From positions 434,001 to 498,000 of the forward strand of contig NW_013171817.1 in NCBI RefSeq assembly GCF_000151665.1: DNA of 64,000 nt, read 5' to 3'. Positions 39,061 through 49,708 of this stretch are shown one piece after another. Below the pieces are notes generated by a model. The model had not been told where the DNA came from, did not search any database, and saw only the letters and a list, made by a program, of their open reading frames with translations. The translations under genes and the position numbers were made by a program. The stretch is from Blastocystis hominis. Its lineage: Eukaryota > Sar > Bigyra > Opalinata > Blastocystidae. Every line of letters starts with the position of its first letter. The stretch's first letter is position 1.

Positions 39061-39840
39061 AAGACCAAAATTCAGTGAATATGTAACTAATTGTGGAAAA
39101 TGTGTTCGAAAAGGAAGGAAAAAAGATATATGTAAGAATAATGGTTTAAAGGGTGTAGGATTGTTTGGAATGATGCAGAAACATGATAGGATAATTCCAG
39201 ATCTGTAAACTAAACTACCTAAGATAATAATCAATATAAAAATAGAGTACTGTGGGTTGATTAATGATAGAAAACTGAAAATGATATATTACAAGTGGAC
39301 TAATTGGACTGGTAGTATGCAATGACAAGAAATATGAAGAAATGAGTAATGAATGATTAGCGAAAAATAATATAAATGTGGAAATAACTGGATCAAAATC
39401 CATTTTCGATTAAATAGTTAGATGATATTCATAGCGAACATTCCTATTTAAACATGATTTGGCTAGGAGAATAGATATATATAGTTACTACGTGAATAGT
39501 AAAACTAATACCAAGTTAACAAAAAAAGTGGAATGTTAAACAGTATTCTTTCGTAATTACACGATTTTACAATAACACTTGAGTAAACAGCCAAAATAAA
39601 CATGTTAGATTATACTCGTGTTTTATTACTTTTAGATTGTTTTTAAACAACATTTGAGTTTTGTATCTATTTTTTCTGTATATTGGAGAATTTGTATATG
39701 ATGAATCACAAGAATCATGTTTCAATATTGCAGAAGATATTAATTCAATGTAAGCAGTCAAATTGATACTTGAAATTGTGAATGGAATGATAGAGTGGAA
39801 ATGATCTGTATCATAATTGGAAGGTATACCCATCAGCCAT
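39061..39840 (+). repeat. Degraded direct copy of the 21.4-23.0 kb region, with MORN pseudogene tail
   Basis: About 39,070-39,480 matches 21,380-21,800 in direct orientation. About 39,680-39,835 then matches the 3' end of the MORN gene (22,815-22,985): GTATATGATGAATCACAAGAATC aligns with GTGTATGATGAATCGAAAGAATC, and GAATGGAATGATAGAGTGGAAATG with GAATGGAAAGATGGAGTGGAAGTG. The roughly 1 kb between is deleted or unrecognisable and the frame is lost. Confidence 0.7.
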
Positions 39841-40330
39841 TGCTATCGCAATATAGTCATGTTTGAATCAATTTGCTTTGTTGATCAATAATATTCAATG
39901 TATTTGTTCATTGATTCTTTGCTCCGATCGATAATAGAATCAATCATGTCGATAGCCTTTCAATTCTTATCAGTATTATTGAGTGTGAATGATGAATTGA
40001 TTCTTTACGATATTCAACATTCATTTGCATTTTGAATCAGCTATCTTTCATCCATTGATTGATTGAGTGAGTGAATGAGTGAATGGTTTGTGTGATATTG
40101 AAGAATACGACATTCCATCCAAATATCGAATTGTGAAACCACGATTGATATTACTACTAACTACAACTATCAAGTATCAAACACATCCGATTTGATTCAA
40201 TTATTATCAAATTGATAAATCCATGTTTTATGACTCATTGATAAACAAACAAACAAACAAACAAACAAATGATAGATAGTTGGATTGATTGAATGGTGAA
40301 TCCAATATGATTTCCAATGCTATTCTATCG

Positions 40331-40497
40331 GATTCTATTCTATTCTATTCTATTCTATTCTATTCTATTCTATTCTATTCTATTCTATTCTATTCTATTC
40401 TATTCTATTCTATTCTATTCTATTCTATTCTATTCTATTCTATTCTATTCTATTCTATTCTATTCTATTCTATTCTATTCTATTCTATTCTATTCTA
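40331..40497. repeat. Pentanucleotide microsatellite (TATTC)n, about 33 copies
   Basis: Uninterrupted TATTC units. The matching place in the left arm (about 25,990-26,020) has only about four uninterrupted units, so the tract length is arm-specific. Confidence 0.97.
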
Positions 40498-40890
40498 TGT
40501 ATACAATGATCGATTCCTATTCAATAAGTCAAAATCAAAATCCTAATTCAATATCAATCATTCTATTGTATTGTATTGTATTGTATTATCTACCGATTTA
40601 ACAATGGATTCACAAATGTGAATAATCATCCAATATCAATCGATTCCAACCATTCCATTGTGTCACTAGCAAATCCAATCTTATTATTCATGATTATGAT
40701 TATTATTCGAAGCAAGCAGTTTCCTATCAATATTGAACAAATCCTAGTTCAAACCTATTCAAACCATCATTTGTATATTACTATTATTATTATTGGTAGA
40801 TTGGATTCATCATTTGTGAATGTTCAATATGTGATCATTGGGCCATTGGTAATAATAATAATCAATGATAATAAATATAATGATCGAAAA

Positions 40891-40925
<35 letters not shown>

Positions 40926-41134
40926 ACAACAATCATTATTCAGTATCATTGTTAAAATGGTAAAGAAGAACATCATAATAATCAGGCAGGATTGATATTT
41001 TGATAATTATAGAATCATGAATTGTGATCAAGAATCGGTTTCAAACAAACAAACAATCAATCAATCAATCAATGGAAATGTTCCTAAACAATGACGAATC
41101 ACTGAACAAATCTAATCAAATCATAATTATAGAT

Positions 41135-42420
41135 TTAATGCTTGATTATGACAAGATCAGCGAGAATAAAAGAAACATCTATGAATCAAATCAAATCAAT
41201 CAAACTATACTCCAAATTGATGCCCATCGATCTCTCTGGAATGAACCAGGTAGCTTGACATTTTGAAGATTTGGAATATCTAAATACTATCAATATTCAA
41301 TTTTCAGAAATACTTGCCAATTTCACTACACGAGCTGAATAGAAACTATATTCTACAGAAGTTATGGATGTTAGATTTGGAAGATCTACAAAGCAAATCA
41401 TTTAGAATCAATTCATTATTACTTCGAAGTGTCAATGAACATGAATCATCAATTCTTCCTTCAAGTGCCTATCCACCGAGTTGAATTGATTGTAATTGTG
41501 GTAGATTCTTCAATTCAAAGTCGCCTCCAAATTCACTGAAACTATATTCACCAATTTGAATGGATTCCAATGATCTACAATTCAATATGTGGAATGATTT
41601 CGATTTATTATTTCCATACCCATTCTTTTTCTGGGTGAATGAATTGCTTCCGATTTTGAGAGTTTTCAATCGATTCAATCCATCGATTTTAAATGTTTTC
41701 ATTGCCGATTTCGATTGATTCCAGATTATACAACAATGAAACATCCCAATCAACCAATACACATTTGTCACTCAGTTTCAAATGTTTCATTCCATTATTC
41801 ATTGGTTTGTTTCCATCTTTTTCATATTTATCATCAATATCACATTCAATTCCATTATACCATTCACATTCATTCACTAATTTACCATATCGATCATACA
41901 CTTTTCCAATTCCAAATCGATTATCATCACACCAATATCCTTCATATTCAATCAAACCATTATTATGATAACTCGTTCCATATCCAAATCGTTTCCAATT
42001 GATCATTATGCCCTTGTACACCAATATTCCATCATCATCATCATACATTTCACCATATCCAAATGGAATTCCCAATTTGTTTTCTGTCAATATCAATCCT
42101 TCAAATCGACTTCCATGATCCAAATCCACGATTCCTTTTTCTACTACTTCTGTGGATTGTTCTTCATTATATGAAATAGCACCAATTTGATAATTACCAA
42201 TCACTTTCAACACTTTCTGCTCATTGACCACAAATCCTTGATTCATGAATACTCCATTATCGAATTTCAACACTACACACTCTCAATCACTCAATAGAAG
42301 TGAAATCCAGCCATTTGGTTATATTTCCTTACCCAGACATATTTGAACACTTTGAATAATAGAGTTCTCAATACAATAGTTATTAACAACAGAATTGGCA
42401 AGTTCAACAATGCTTTACAT
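41135..42420 (-). pseudogene. Inverted, inactivated copy of the MORN-LRR gene
   Basis: Same gene as 23,756-25,277. Lesions: in-frame TAA and TGA in the N-terminal part (GKEI-stop-PNGWISLLLSD-stop, about 42,280-42,330); a deletion of about 20 bp near 41,695 that changes ESIKIGDDCFGSVKTF into ESIEIGNENI and a stop; and loss of two LRR exons near 41,460, where LPQLQSIQLG joins directly into a later unit. The per-repeat introns and the last exons (about 41,400 to 41,135) are still recognisable, so the decay is recent. Confidence 0.8.
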
Positions 42421-42833
42421 CGAAATATTACTCATAAACAAAAAGATTATATATGAATGCAAGATCTGTTCATGGGTTTCCAGCAGTTATTCATAGGAGA
42501 AAATCACTTTGGTTTATATACAACCAAACAGCAGAGTTGCGAGATATGAAGTTGTATTCTAGAAATACAAAAAGCCACTTGTGATCAAAATGCTCAGACA
42601 AACCTGCATTTTACTTCATATTTCTATATCATCGAATTCCCAAACATCCCAAAAAGCCTGAATAACAATTCCAGCCTCTTTTCACAAACTGTTCTCTTCA
42701 CTCCCAACATAACAATACATATACATCCTTCCCACGATATCCATCGAATCATTTCTAGAGTTCACTCCTTTTCCATTTCCCCCATCATCTTTCAAATCTC
42801 TCCCTCCAATTCTTCTATCTGCATCATGTATTC

Positions 42834-42841
42834 AACAAACA
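42834..42841 (-). terminator. TGTTTGTT signal of Miro, T-N4 spacing
   Basis: On the minus strand the order is CAT, T (42,846), GGAT (4 nt), TGTTTGTT. The T is the first base of a codon, so cleavage after it and poly(A) addition would create TAA. Confidence 0.75.
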
Positions 42842-42845
42842 ATCC

Positions 42846-45074
42846 AATGTCTTCGATGGAAGAACCAAATCCCTCCCACGATCACTCCGATCACACTCAC
42901 CCACACCGTCACCGGCCATAAAAATGACGCTGCGCCTTCTCCTTCTCCCTCCTCCTCCGCTCCAATCTCGCAGATTTCCCTTCCTTTCACGCCTCCTTCA
43001 CCCCCTACGGCATCATCGCACAGTCAAACATCAGCGGAAACAGCCGGTCCTTCGCATACATCGACGTCAGCAGCGACTCTTCCAGTCCCCACTTCGCACA
43101 GAATTCTTTGCATTCTCTGAACACCTCCGTCGATTCGTACTTCTATCCCTCATCCCCGCGGTTCTGACCCACCACGCGTAGCAAATCGCTCTTCATCGCC
43201 ACCAGCAGCACCTTCGTGCCCCGCGGGAATCGGGAACACAATCGCATGACATAATGAAGGGAGTCTGGACGCGTCACATCCCAAACCAAACACGCCAAAT
43301 CGCAAAATCGAAGATGCTCAAACGCCTGGTTCTCCGTTTCCTCGTTTACTTCCGTCAGAATGAAACTGTCCACCGCTCCTTCTCCGTGCTTTACTATGTT
43401 CACCGCGGTTTTTAGGCTCTGGTCAGGTAGGTATTTCCCCGCGGGAGAACTGCCCAAAAAGCGGCGAAGCAGACTGCTCTTTCCCACGCCGTGGGCTCCG
43501 AACAGAAACGCCTGAACCACTGAACGTTCCACCGTTTCTCCGAGTTTCCACGTTTCCACTTTGTCGGGGAGTGGCTCCACAAACGAGGAAACATCGGAAC
43601 CTCCGAGCTGGTTTAGCGCTCGAATCGTGGAAACTGGGGAAACTCGTACCAAGAGTTCCCATTCGCAGATCCAAGCGGTCGGTTCCACGTTTCTCCGCGA
43701 GGATTCCGGCAAATTGGCGGGAAATCCGGGCGCCAATCTATCCCTCACAATTCCCTCCAATTCTCACAGTGGAAACGTGGAACCCCACGGGAGTGGATCC
43801 ACCACCTGCATCATTTCATCGACCTCCTCGCGGGAAAGTCGATGATCGCCATCGCGATCGAATCGCTTGAACAAGTCCTTCAAGAAGTGTTTTCCCGCGG
43901 GAGAGAGACAATAAATCGCGTCGTTTTCGGGCGTCCACTCGGGGAACCGCGGGTATTCTCCCTCGAATCTAGAGAAAAAACGAGAGTATTTTTGGAATAC
44001 TGCAGAGCGTTGAAAACGCCCCAAACGTTTTCGGGATGATCGTGAAGCAAAAAGAGTTTCATGATTTCCAAGAAGTTCTGTTCAGTGATGCCTTCTGAGG
44101 CGAGTTCTATGCCCTGTCGCTGCAAACTCGATTTGAACTGCTCGATACCTTCCTCTGTGAGAGGACTTCCATAACAACATTCCTAACAAGAAGTGGCTAT
44201 TTCTGGAATTACGTTAAACGCGGAAAGTTCGGAATCGGAAAGGAAACGTGTGTTGGATTGATTGAATCGCCGAAACGCAAAGCTCAGCATGCGAATGGCT
44301 TTGGGAGTGAGTTGCTAGTGCGGTTTAGTTGGGTGGGAAAGGTGGGTACGTTTGTGGTGCGGTTTAAAAGAGGGGAAATGGGGAAAGCTACGAGCTTTTC
44401 GCTGTATGTGATGAGTTGGTCGAGATTGTAGTGCGTTTTTGAGGAGCATTCTAGACAGACCTCCACGTTCTAGCGGTGAGGAGATGAGAGAGAGAAAGCA
44501 ACAGAGACTCGCTTGAGGAGAGTGCTGAGCTGAGAACGAGTAAACGATTGATCATCCGAAGAAAGCAGGTCGGTCTTGCTCGACACAATGATAATCGGTG
44601 TCTATTCTCAAGAAAGGTAAAATAACCAAACGTTGGGGCACACAAACTGAAGGGTAGGCACCCAATCCGACAAAAACGACTGCATGTTTTGCTCGTACTT
44701 TAGAAATGCGACAAAGACAATGACGTCCGCCTACACTGATAGAAAAATACAGATCCGCACTTTTCTAAGAAGACTTTGTGTTTCCACTTCATCAGCGGGG
44801 TCCGCTACATTCTAACGATTCCTCGATGCTCCCTACACGACGTGTCGTACAATACCATCGGAGTATGCGAAATCAAGTTTTCTTCCGAAATCTCGCAGGG
44901 TTCAGCGACTTTTGGGACATCCTCGACAAAGGCACCGTTCCGGATAGACTCAATCAAAGTGGTCTTTCCACTGTTCGCTAAAGCTCAACTCGCCCGCTTT
45001 CTCGCCCTACAGTCCCCGATTATCACCACGTGATACTTTCTCATCCTTTCCTGCATCGATTGGAAAGTTTTCAT
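42846..45074 (-). CDS. RHOT: Mitochondrial Rho GTPase Miro, with stop codon made by polyadenylation
   Basis: Tail-anchored outer-membrane GTPase for mitochondrial positioning. First exons: 45011-45074, 44837-44977, 44761-44804, 44632-44730, 44509-44601, 44350-44469, 44213-44314, 44001-44182; last two 43009-43142 and 42846-42979. GTPase 1 starts VVIIGDSNSGKTTLIES, assembled only by splicing out 44,978-45,010; then LYDTSSDPADE and VSSKTDLL. EF-hand helices: RFNQSNTRFLSDSEL (loop degenerate) and RFDRDGDHRLSREEV (canonical). GTPase 2: LFGAHGVGKSSLLRR and AMKSDL. C-terminal anchor VTVWVSVIGVIVGGIWFFHRRH. The exon after PLPWG has no clear donor/acceptor (a 21-nt intron is possible). The frame reaches CAT T, then GGAT, then TGTTTGTT at 42,834-42,841. 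A poly(A) tail after the T gives TAA. Otherwise translation adds five residues (WIVC-like) and ends inside the signal. Organelle context agrees with the AFG3 and MWFE genes. Confidence 0.88.
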
Positions 45075-45132
45075 AGGAAACTCCAGAAAACCTCCCTATT
45101 TCCACGTTTTCCAACAAACACGCCACCCTCTC

Positions 45133-46919
45133 TTATTTTCCGCCTCTTCCCTGCAGCACCTTCATTCCTCCCATATTCATCTTCTGTCCCCGGGTTCCTC
45201 CCATTCCCGCACTCATCATCCCCAAATTCGGCGCCTGCGCCTCCATCTGCGCCTGCTGGCTCTTCGGATTCTTCACGGTCTGATCGACCGACAGAATGGC
45301 GCAGGCCGCCTCGCACGCCGCGGTCATCGAGTTGATCTTGGAGGCGAGAGGCTCCCAGACTCCCTTCTGCAGCGTATCGCAGACGGACTCCTGGTCGATG
45401 TCCACGCCCATCCAGCACGCCTCCGCGTGGTGCAGGTGCCGCAGCTCGTTCAGAATCTCCGTGGAGGCGAACCCCGCATTATCGCACAGCTGCCGTGGAA
45501 TCACTTCCAAGCTACGCGCCACGCCCTCCACGACGAGCTGCAACTTCCCGTCGATCTTCTTCGACTCGCTTCGCAGCACCGCGGACACCGCCATCTCCAC
45601 CGCGCCGCCGCCGCCCACCACGCGATTGCTGTGAATGCACTTCTTCGTCACCATCAGCGAGTCTATCGCTCAGTCTCCTCTCGCACGACGCACCGTGAAT
45701 CGACCGCTCCGCCTCCTCCAAGAACTGCTCCGCGCCGCCTCGCAGCAGGAACGTCGCCGACGTGGACCCCGCGCAGTCCGTGAACAGATTGTACCGCTTG
45801 CTCCCCACCTGCACCTCCTCGAACGCCCCGCAGCTCCCCAGCACCGACGGCGTCAGGCCGTAGACCGTCGACTGGATCTTGGCGCCCGTGGCGCGCTCCA
45901 ATCGCTTCATATCGCCGTCCGAGACGCGGCCCGCGCAGAACACGCCGCGGTCCGCGAAGTACTGCGTGGCCAGGTCGCCGATGGGCAGGCGAGAGAGCAC
46001 GATGTTCGCGCCCGCTGCGATGCAGGCGTCCAGTTTCTCGTAGATCAGACGCCACTCTGTGTCCACGATGCTCTGATACTCCGAAGGACTGATCCGGATC
46101 TACGTCAAAACGGGGAAACGGAGGTACCTCCGCGTTGTCACGCTCGCTCTTCAGCTCCAGCTCGAGGTTGAGAAGGAGGATCCGCGGGGAAGTGAACTGC
46201 TTGGGCTGCTGCTCGAAGCCGGCGTAGGAGAAGGTTTTCTCGAACGCCACGCCGTGGATCAGCGTGGAGTCGGTTACGCTGCCGCCCGCCACCTTCTTGA
46301 TGCCGATGAGACCGAGGTCCAGATCGGCGTCCAGCATCGAGACCGCGTCGACGATCATTTTGGCGAAGTATTCGCGGTGCGAGCGAATCAGCTTCGAATT
46401 CAAAGCAGTTCCAGCCACCTTCTCGAGCATCGCTCGCTTCTCTTCGGGGTTGGTCTCCGAAATCGTGACCGCCATGGCGTTCAGACTCTCGATGGCTTTG
46501 CGGAGAGCCATGCGGATACCTCGGATGATCACCTGCGGGTGCATGCCCTCATTGATGAAGTCCTTGGCCGTTTTGAGGATCTCCGCTGCAAGGAGAACCA
46601 CCGTCGTCGTTCCGTCGCCCACTTCCGCGTCCTGGGCTTGAGCAATGTCCACCAGGGTCTTTGCGGCGGGATGGACGATGTCGAGCAGCTTCATAATGCT
46701 CGCGCCGTCGTTTGAAATCACCGGCTTCTGCTGTGTCTGTACTAATTTGTCCATTCCGCGAGGACCAAGAGTTGTGCGAATTGCGTCTGCTACCGCTTCG
46801 CAGGCGTTGATGTTACTAATGAGTTGACCACGACCTTGACTCGTGTCGGTTCCATCCTTTAGAAGGATGATTTGGGGTTGCTAGGAGTGAATTCGCATAG
46901 AAGGAGAGAAAACCATCAT
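45133..46919 (-). CDS. CCT7: T-complex protein 1 subunit eta (CCT7)
   Basis: Cytosolic group II chaperonin subunit, needed among others for actin and tubulin folding. Exons: 46914-46919, 46128-46880, 45694-46099, 45133-45662; 1,695 nt, 564 aa, frame checked; introns 33, 28 and 31 nt. The first exon is ATG ATG only; spliced start [18 protein letters not shown] matches CCT-eta. Other signatures are [40 protein letters not shown] (ATP site), [13 protein letters not shown] (eta-specific), [27 protein letters not shown] and [11 protein letters not shown]. The C-terminus is methionine- and glycine-rich ([19 protein letters not shown]). Stop TAA; TGTTTGTT follows at 45,113-45,120 (minus), only 38 nt before the Miro start codon on the same strand. 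Confidence 0.96.
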
Positions 46920-47358
46920 GTAACTCATCGTTTAAACTTTACAAAAGAATATTTGGTGAATTTGGGACTAGAACGTTGAATGTGCAAACTCTGTAGGAAT
47001 GAACGGCGCGTGCCGAGCGGATCTCTTTTGCAATTCTGGAAATAAAAACCAGCATTTTGGGGGAAGACGCGACGCTTGTTTCCCAAAAGTGCGTTGTATT
47101 TCGCAATTAAATTGTTGATTCGAAATTCACATCCTTTGGGACTCGAATGAGCGAGTTTGGACAGGGAATTACTCGAAACGAGTGTGCAGAAAGCGCACAA
47201 AGAGGAGGAATCGAATAGGATGGGATTTTGAAGCAGGTGTGTCTGGCCGATCGACTTTACCAATGTTTCGTTGTTGAGAATGCCAAAAAGACGAGTAAGT
47301 CGAAATCAAACAAGACAAACTTTCAAACTCACTATTTCTTTTGTTCGAGATTTGATCT
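46920..47358. promoter_or_regulatory. Divergent intergenic region between CCT7 and CRIPT
   Basis: Must hold both promoters. It is the largest gap in this block. A 112-codon minus frame (46,925-47,263) starts without ATG and matches nothing. An unannotated small RNA is possible but not visible. Confidence 0.45.
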
Positions 47359-47730
47359 ATGGTTTGCAAACGCTGTGAACAGAAGCTTGGAAAGCTGATT
47401 GTTCCCGATAAATGGAAGGAAGGATCTCGAAGTGAAAACCGAAGTCAAGGTTTGTTGATTTCGCTTACCAGTAAATCGTGTAGAGAATGAGGAAGACGGA
47501 AGAGCGGGCGTGATTCGTAGTATTGAGCATTCTCGTCGAACAATGAAGTAGTTTCGTGTTTGCCTATACATCGTAGATCGGACCCCATGGGCAAATCTTG
47601 CCGCATTTGCAAAGTCGCTATCGAGCCCTGGGCGAATTACTGCACTACTTGTGCTTATAAAAAGGGAATTTGCGCTCGCTGCGGTCGTAAAATCCAGGAC
47701 ACAAAGTTCCTCAAACTTTCCAACAAGTAG
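47359..47730 (+). CDS. CRIPT: CRIPT homolog (cysteine-rich PDZ-binding protein)
   Basis: Small zinc-binding protein, linked to the minor spliceosome and cytoskeleton in animals and conserved throughout eukaryotes. Exons 47359-47449, 47484-47547, 47577-47730; 309 nt, 102 aa, frame checked (human CRIPT is 101 aa). Start MVCKRCEQKLGKLIVPDKW, then after splicing DPMGKSCRICKVAI, NYCTTCAYKKGICARCGRK and DTKFLKLSNK. All four CxxC pairs of the family are present. Introns are 34 and 29 nt. Stop TAG. It converges with the DNAJC11-like gene, 83 bp away. Confidence 0.95.
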
Positions 47731-47813
47731 TTTCGTTCTGTAGTATATTCCCTCTTTTGCTCCAACAAACACTCGGACTCACTCTCCCTTCGATCCCCGT
47801 CCACTCCATCCAC

Positions 47814-49279
47814 TCAATTCTCCAACAACCGACTCCATCGATTCTTCGCATCCCAAAACCACTCTCTCCACAAGCTCCGCAGCCTCGAATTCTCCCCAAA
47901 CACCCACTTCTCCATCACTCCCTTGAAGTCCTGCACCAGGCTCCCACACCGATACGACATCACCATGCTGTCGCACGCATACCGGAACCCAGTATTCTTC
48001 TGATACGCCAGTCGCAGCCCGATCACCACTCCCAACGCGTACACCACATACCGCAGCCGGAACCGCGGCTTCTCCTCGTCCTGCAAAATCAGATCGTCCA
48101 GACGGTTCCTCGACCGCGGCTGGTGCGACATCGCCTTCATCGCCTTCCGCTCCTCCGCCGCCTTCTGCTCCTCCGTCTGCCGCTCCGGAAACTCCTCGCC
48201 GGGCAAGTGCGCGAAGTGGTCTGCGATGAACTCGATAAACTAGCAATGATACAGCGAGAGGGAATGAGGATCCGGTCGTGCTCGCCGATGTTCATGATGA
48301 AGGTGAGACGGTGGAAACGGTAACGCACAAACAGACGCTTCTCCTCGCCCACGCAGCAATCGTAGAAACCGGGAACCTTCGTCAGACTGTAGCCCTGCTC
48401 TTTGTTATCTGGGAGTGAGTGTGGTGGGGAAGCAAGACCTCGGGTGATTTTGGAGTCGATGATTTGGATGGTCATCGGGATTCGGACGTCGATGATGCGA
48501 CCTAATTGCTATAAAAAGATAGAGGCTATTTAAGGAATTGTACCATGTCTTCGATGGTCAGATTCGGGTCCACAGAGTCCATGATCGCTCCGAACCAGGC
48601 TTCTTCGATAATGAGGCCCTCGTTTTCCTTGCGAAGCTCTTCTTCCTCGATGAATTGAGCGGTCATTCGCATGTTTTTCACCAACTCTTCTGCTTCGGCT
48701 TTATCGTGCTTGAGAATCTGGGAGTTATTCCCTTTTTCAAAAAAAGAAGGTGCATACTTCGCGCTCGTCGAATTCTCCGACCTGGAAGTGCAGGAAGTTG
48801 TAATTACGATGCTCGCCCTCGTTTTCTAATGTCTGCAAATCAGCAGTATAGGAAAATCAAACGTTTTTGGCCATTCGTACGTATTCTAAAATCTTGTCAC
48901 ACTCTTCATCTAAACCCTCGGGAGTTCTAGGTCATACGCTCGCAAAATAGATACTCCACATTACGGAATACCCGACGGCGTCGATCCGGATGATAAAACA
49001 TCGACATTGCTCGAACAGCACTCTTTATATCGGTATCACTCGCCTACGGAACGATCGACTTTCTAGCTATTCATTGTACTTTACAGTCCAGTCCGAGAAT
49101 GGCGTAATAATCGAGATCGGTGTTATCGCTCGTTCTTGGGGGCTCTTGGAAGGGTCGGATGCCTAAAATCATCAGCACTCGTATAGACATCTCAAACCTC
49201 CAGGGAAATGAACATCCTCGAGTTTGATCAGCTCCGTGTCGGAATCTGACTCAACTACATCTGGCATGTTGGCTGTCAT
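47814..49279 (-). CDS. Compact DNAJC11-like J-domain protein with DUF3395 and C-terminal helix
   Basis: Exons so far: 49198-49279, 49080-49162, 48955-49043, 48863-48926, 48758-48832, 48544-48717, then 48,508 downward; introns 28-41 nt. Splicing yields DYYAILGLDCK, SDTDIKSAVRAMSMFYHPDR (J domain with HPD), then EELVKNMRMTAQFIEEEE, GLIIEEAWFGAI and VPGFYDCCVGEEKRLFVRY, which match the C-terminal DUF3395 of DNAJC11, a MICOS-associated mitochondrial protein. Human DNAJC11 has a beta-barrel-like middle of about 250 residues that is absent here. A new tail follows: a K/E-rich stretch and a helix (YVVYALGVVIGLRLAY). The join between DUF3395 (ILIPS) and the tail (FIEFIADHF) near 48,240 needs an intron with no good donor, so a sequence error is possible. 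TGTTTGTT at 47,764-47,771 (minus). Confidence 0.75.
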
Positions 49280-49708
49280 TTCTGTGTAGAAAAGAATCAC
49301 TACACAAGGAAAAGATGAGTTGGAAAAAAGGTGGAAAAAGGGTACAAAACGAAGAATTGGATGCAATAACAGAGTCTAAATTTAGGCAATCGTGGTCACT
49401 CTATTTGCTTTCTCTTTAATCCAATACCAAATACTAATCACTTCCTTCTATACCAGAATCCACTAAAATTCGCGATTCTATCTCCATCGGTACAATCTTT
49501 CAATCACGATACAATGCAGCAAACGAGAATGTGAAGCATATGTCCACACGATAGAATCCAAATTTATATTTTGATTGACAATTTAGGAATTGATTGTGGC
49601 TTTTCCCATCCAATTCCTCTCCAGATTCTGCCGTGAGATGAGTGAAAATCTCCAGTATTATTTCTTGAGTGTCTTCGTTGCCCCTCAGGTTTACTATTTG
49701 TCAGAACT
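49280..49708. promoter_or_regulatory. Divergent promoter region, DNAJC11-like and alpha-tubulin
   Basis: AT-rich, no ORF. A TTGCCCCTCAG just before 49,690 may be a 5' leader intron acceptor of alpha-tubulin; no donor identified. Confidence 0.4.

Larger units (their letters stand above)
39955..42420 (-). repeat. Right arm of the 2.5-kb inverted repeat
   Basis: Reverse complement of the left arm at 23,760-26,390. The left arm's copy of the pentanucleotide tract is short; here it is expanded. The arm lies beyond the surface-protein gene, so about 13.6 kb separates the two arms. Confidence 0.88.

Noticed and set aside
46925-47263. 112-codon minus frame between CCT7 and CRIPT
   Set aside because: Begins only at TTG, has no family features and fills a promoter region.
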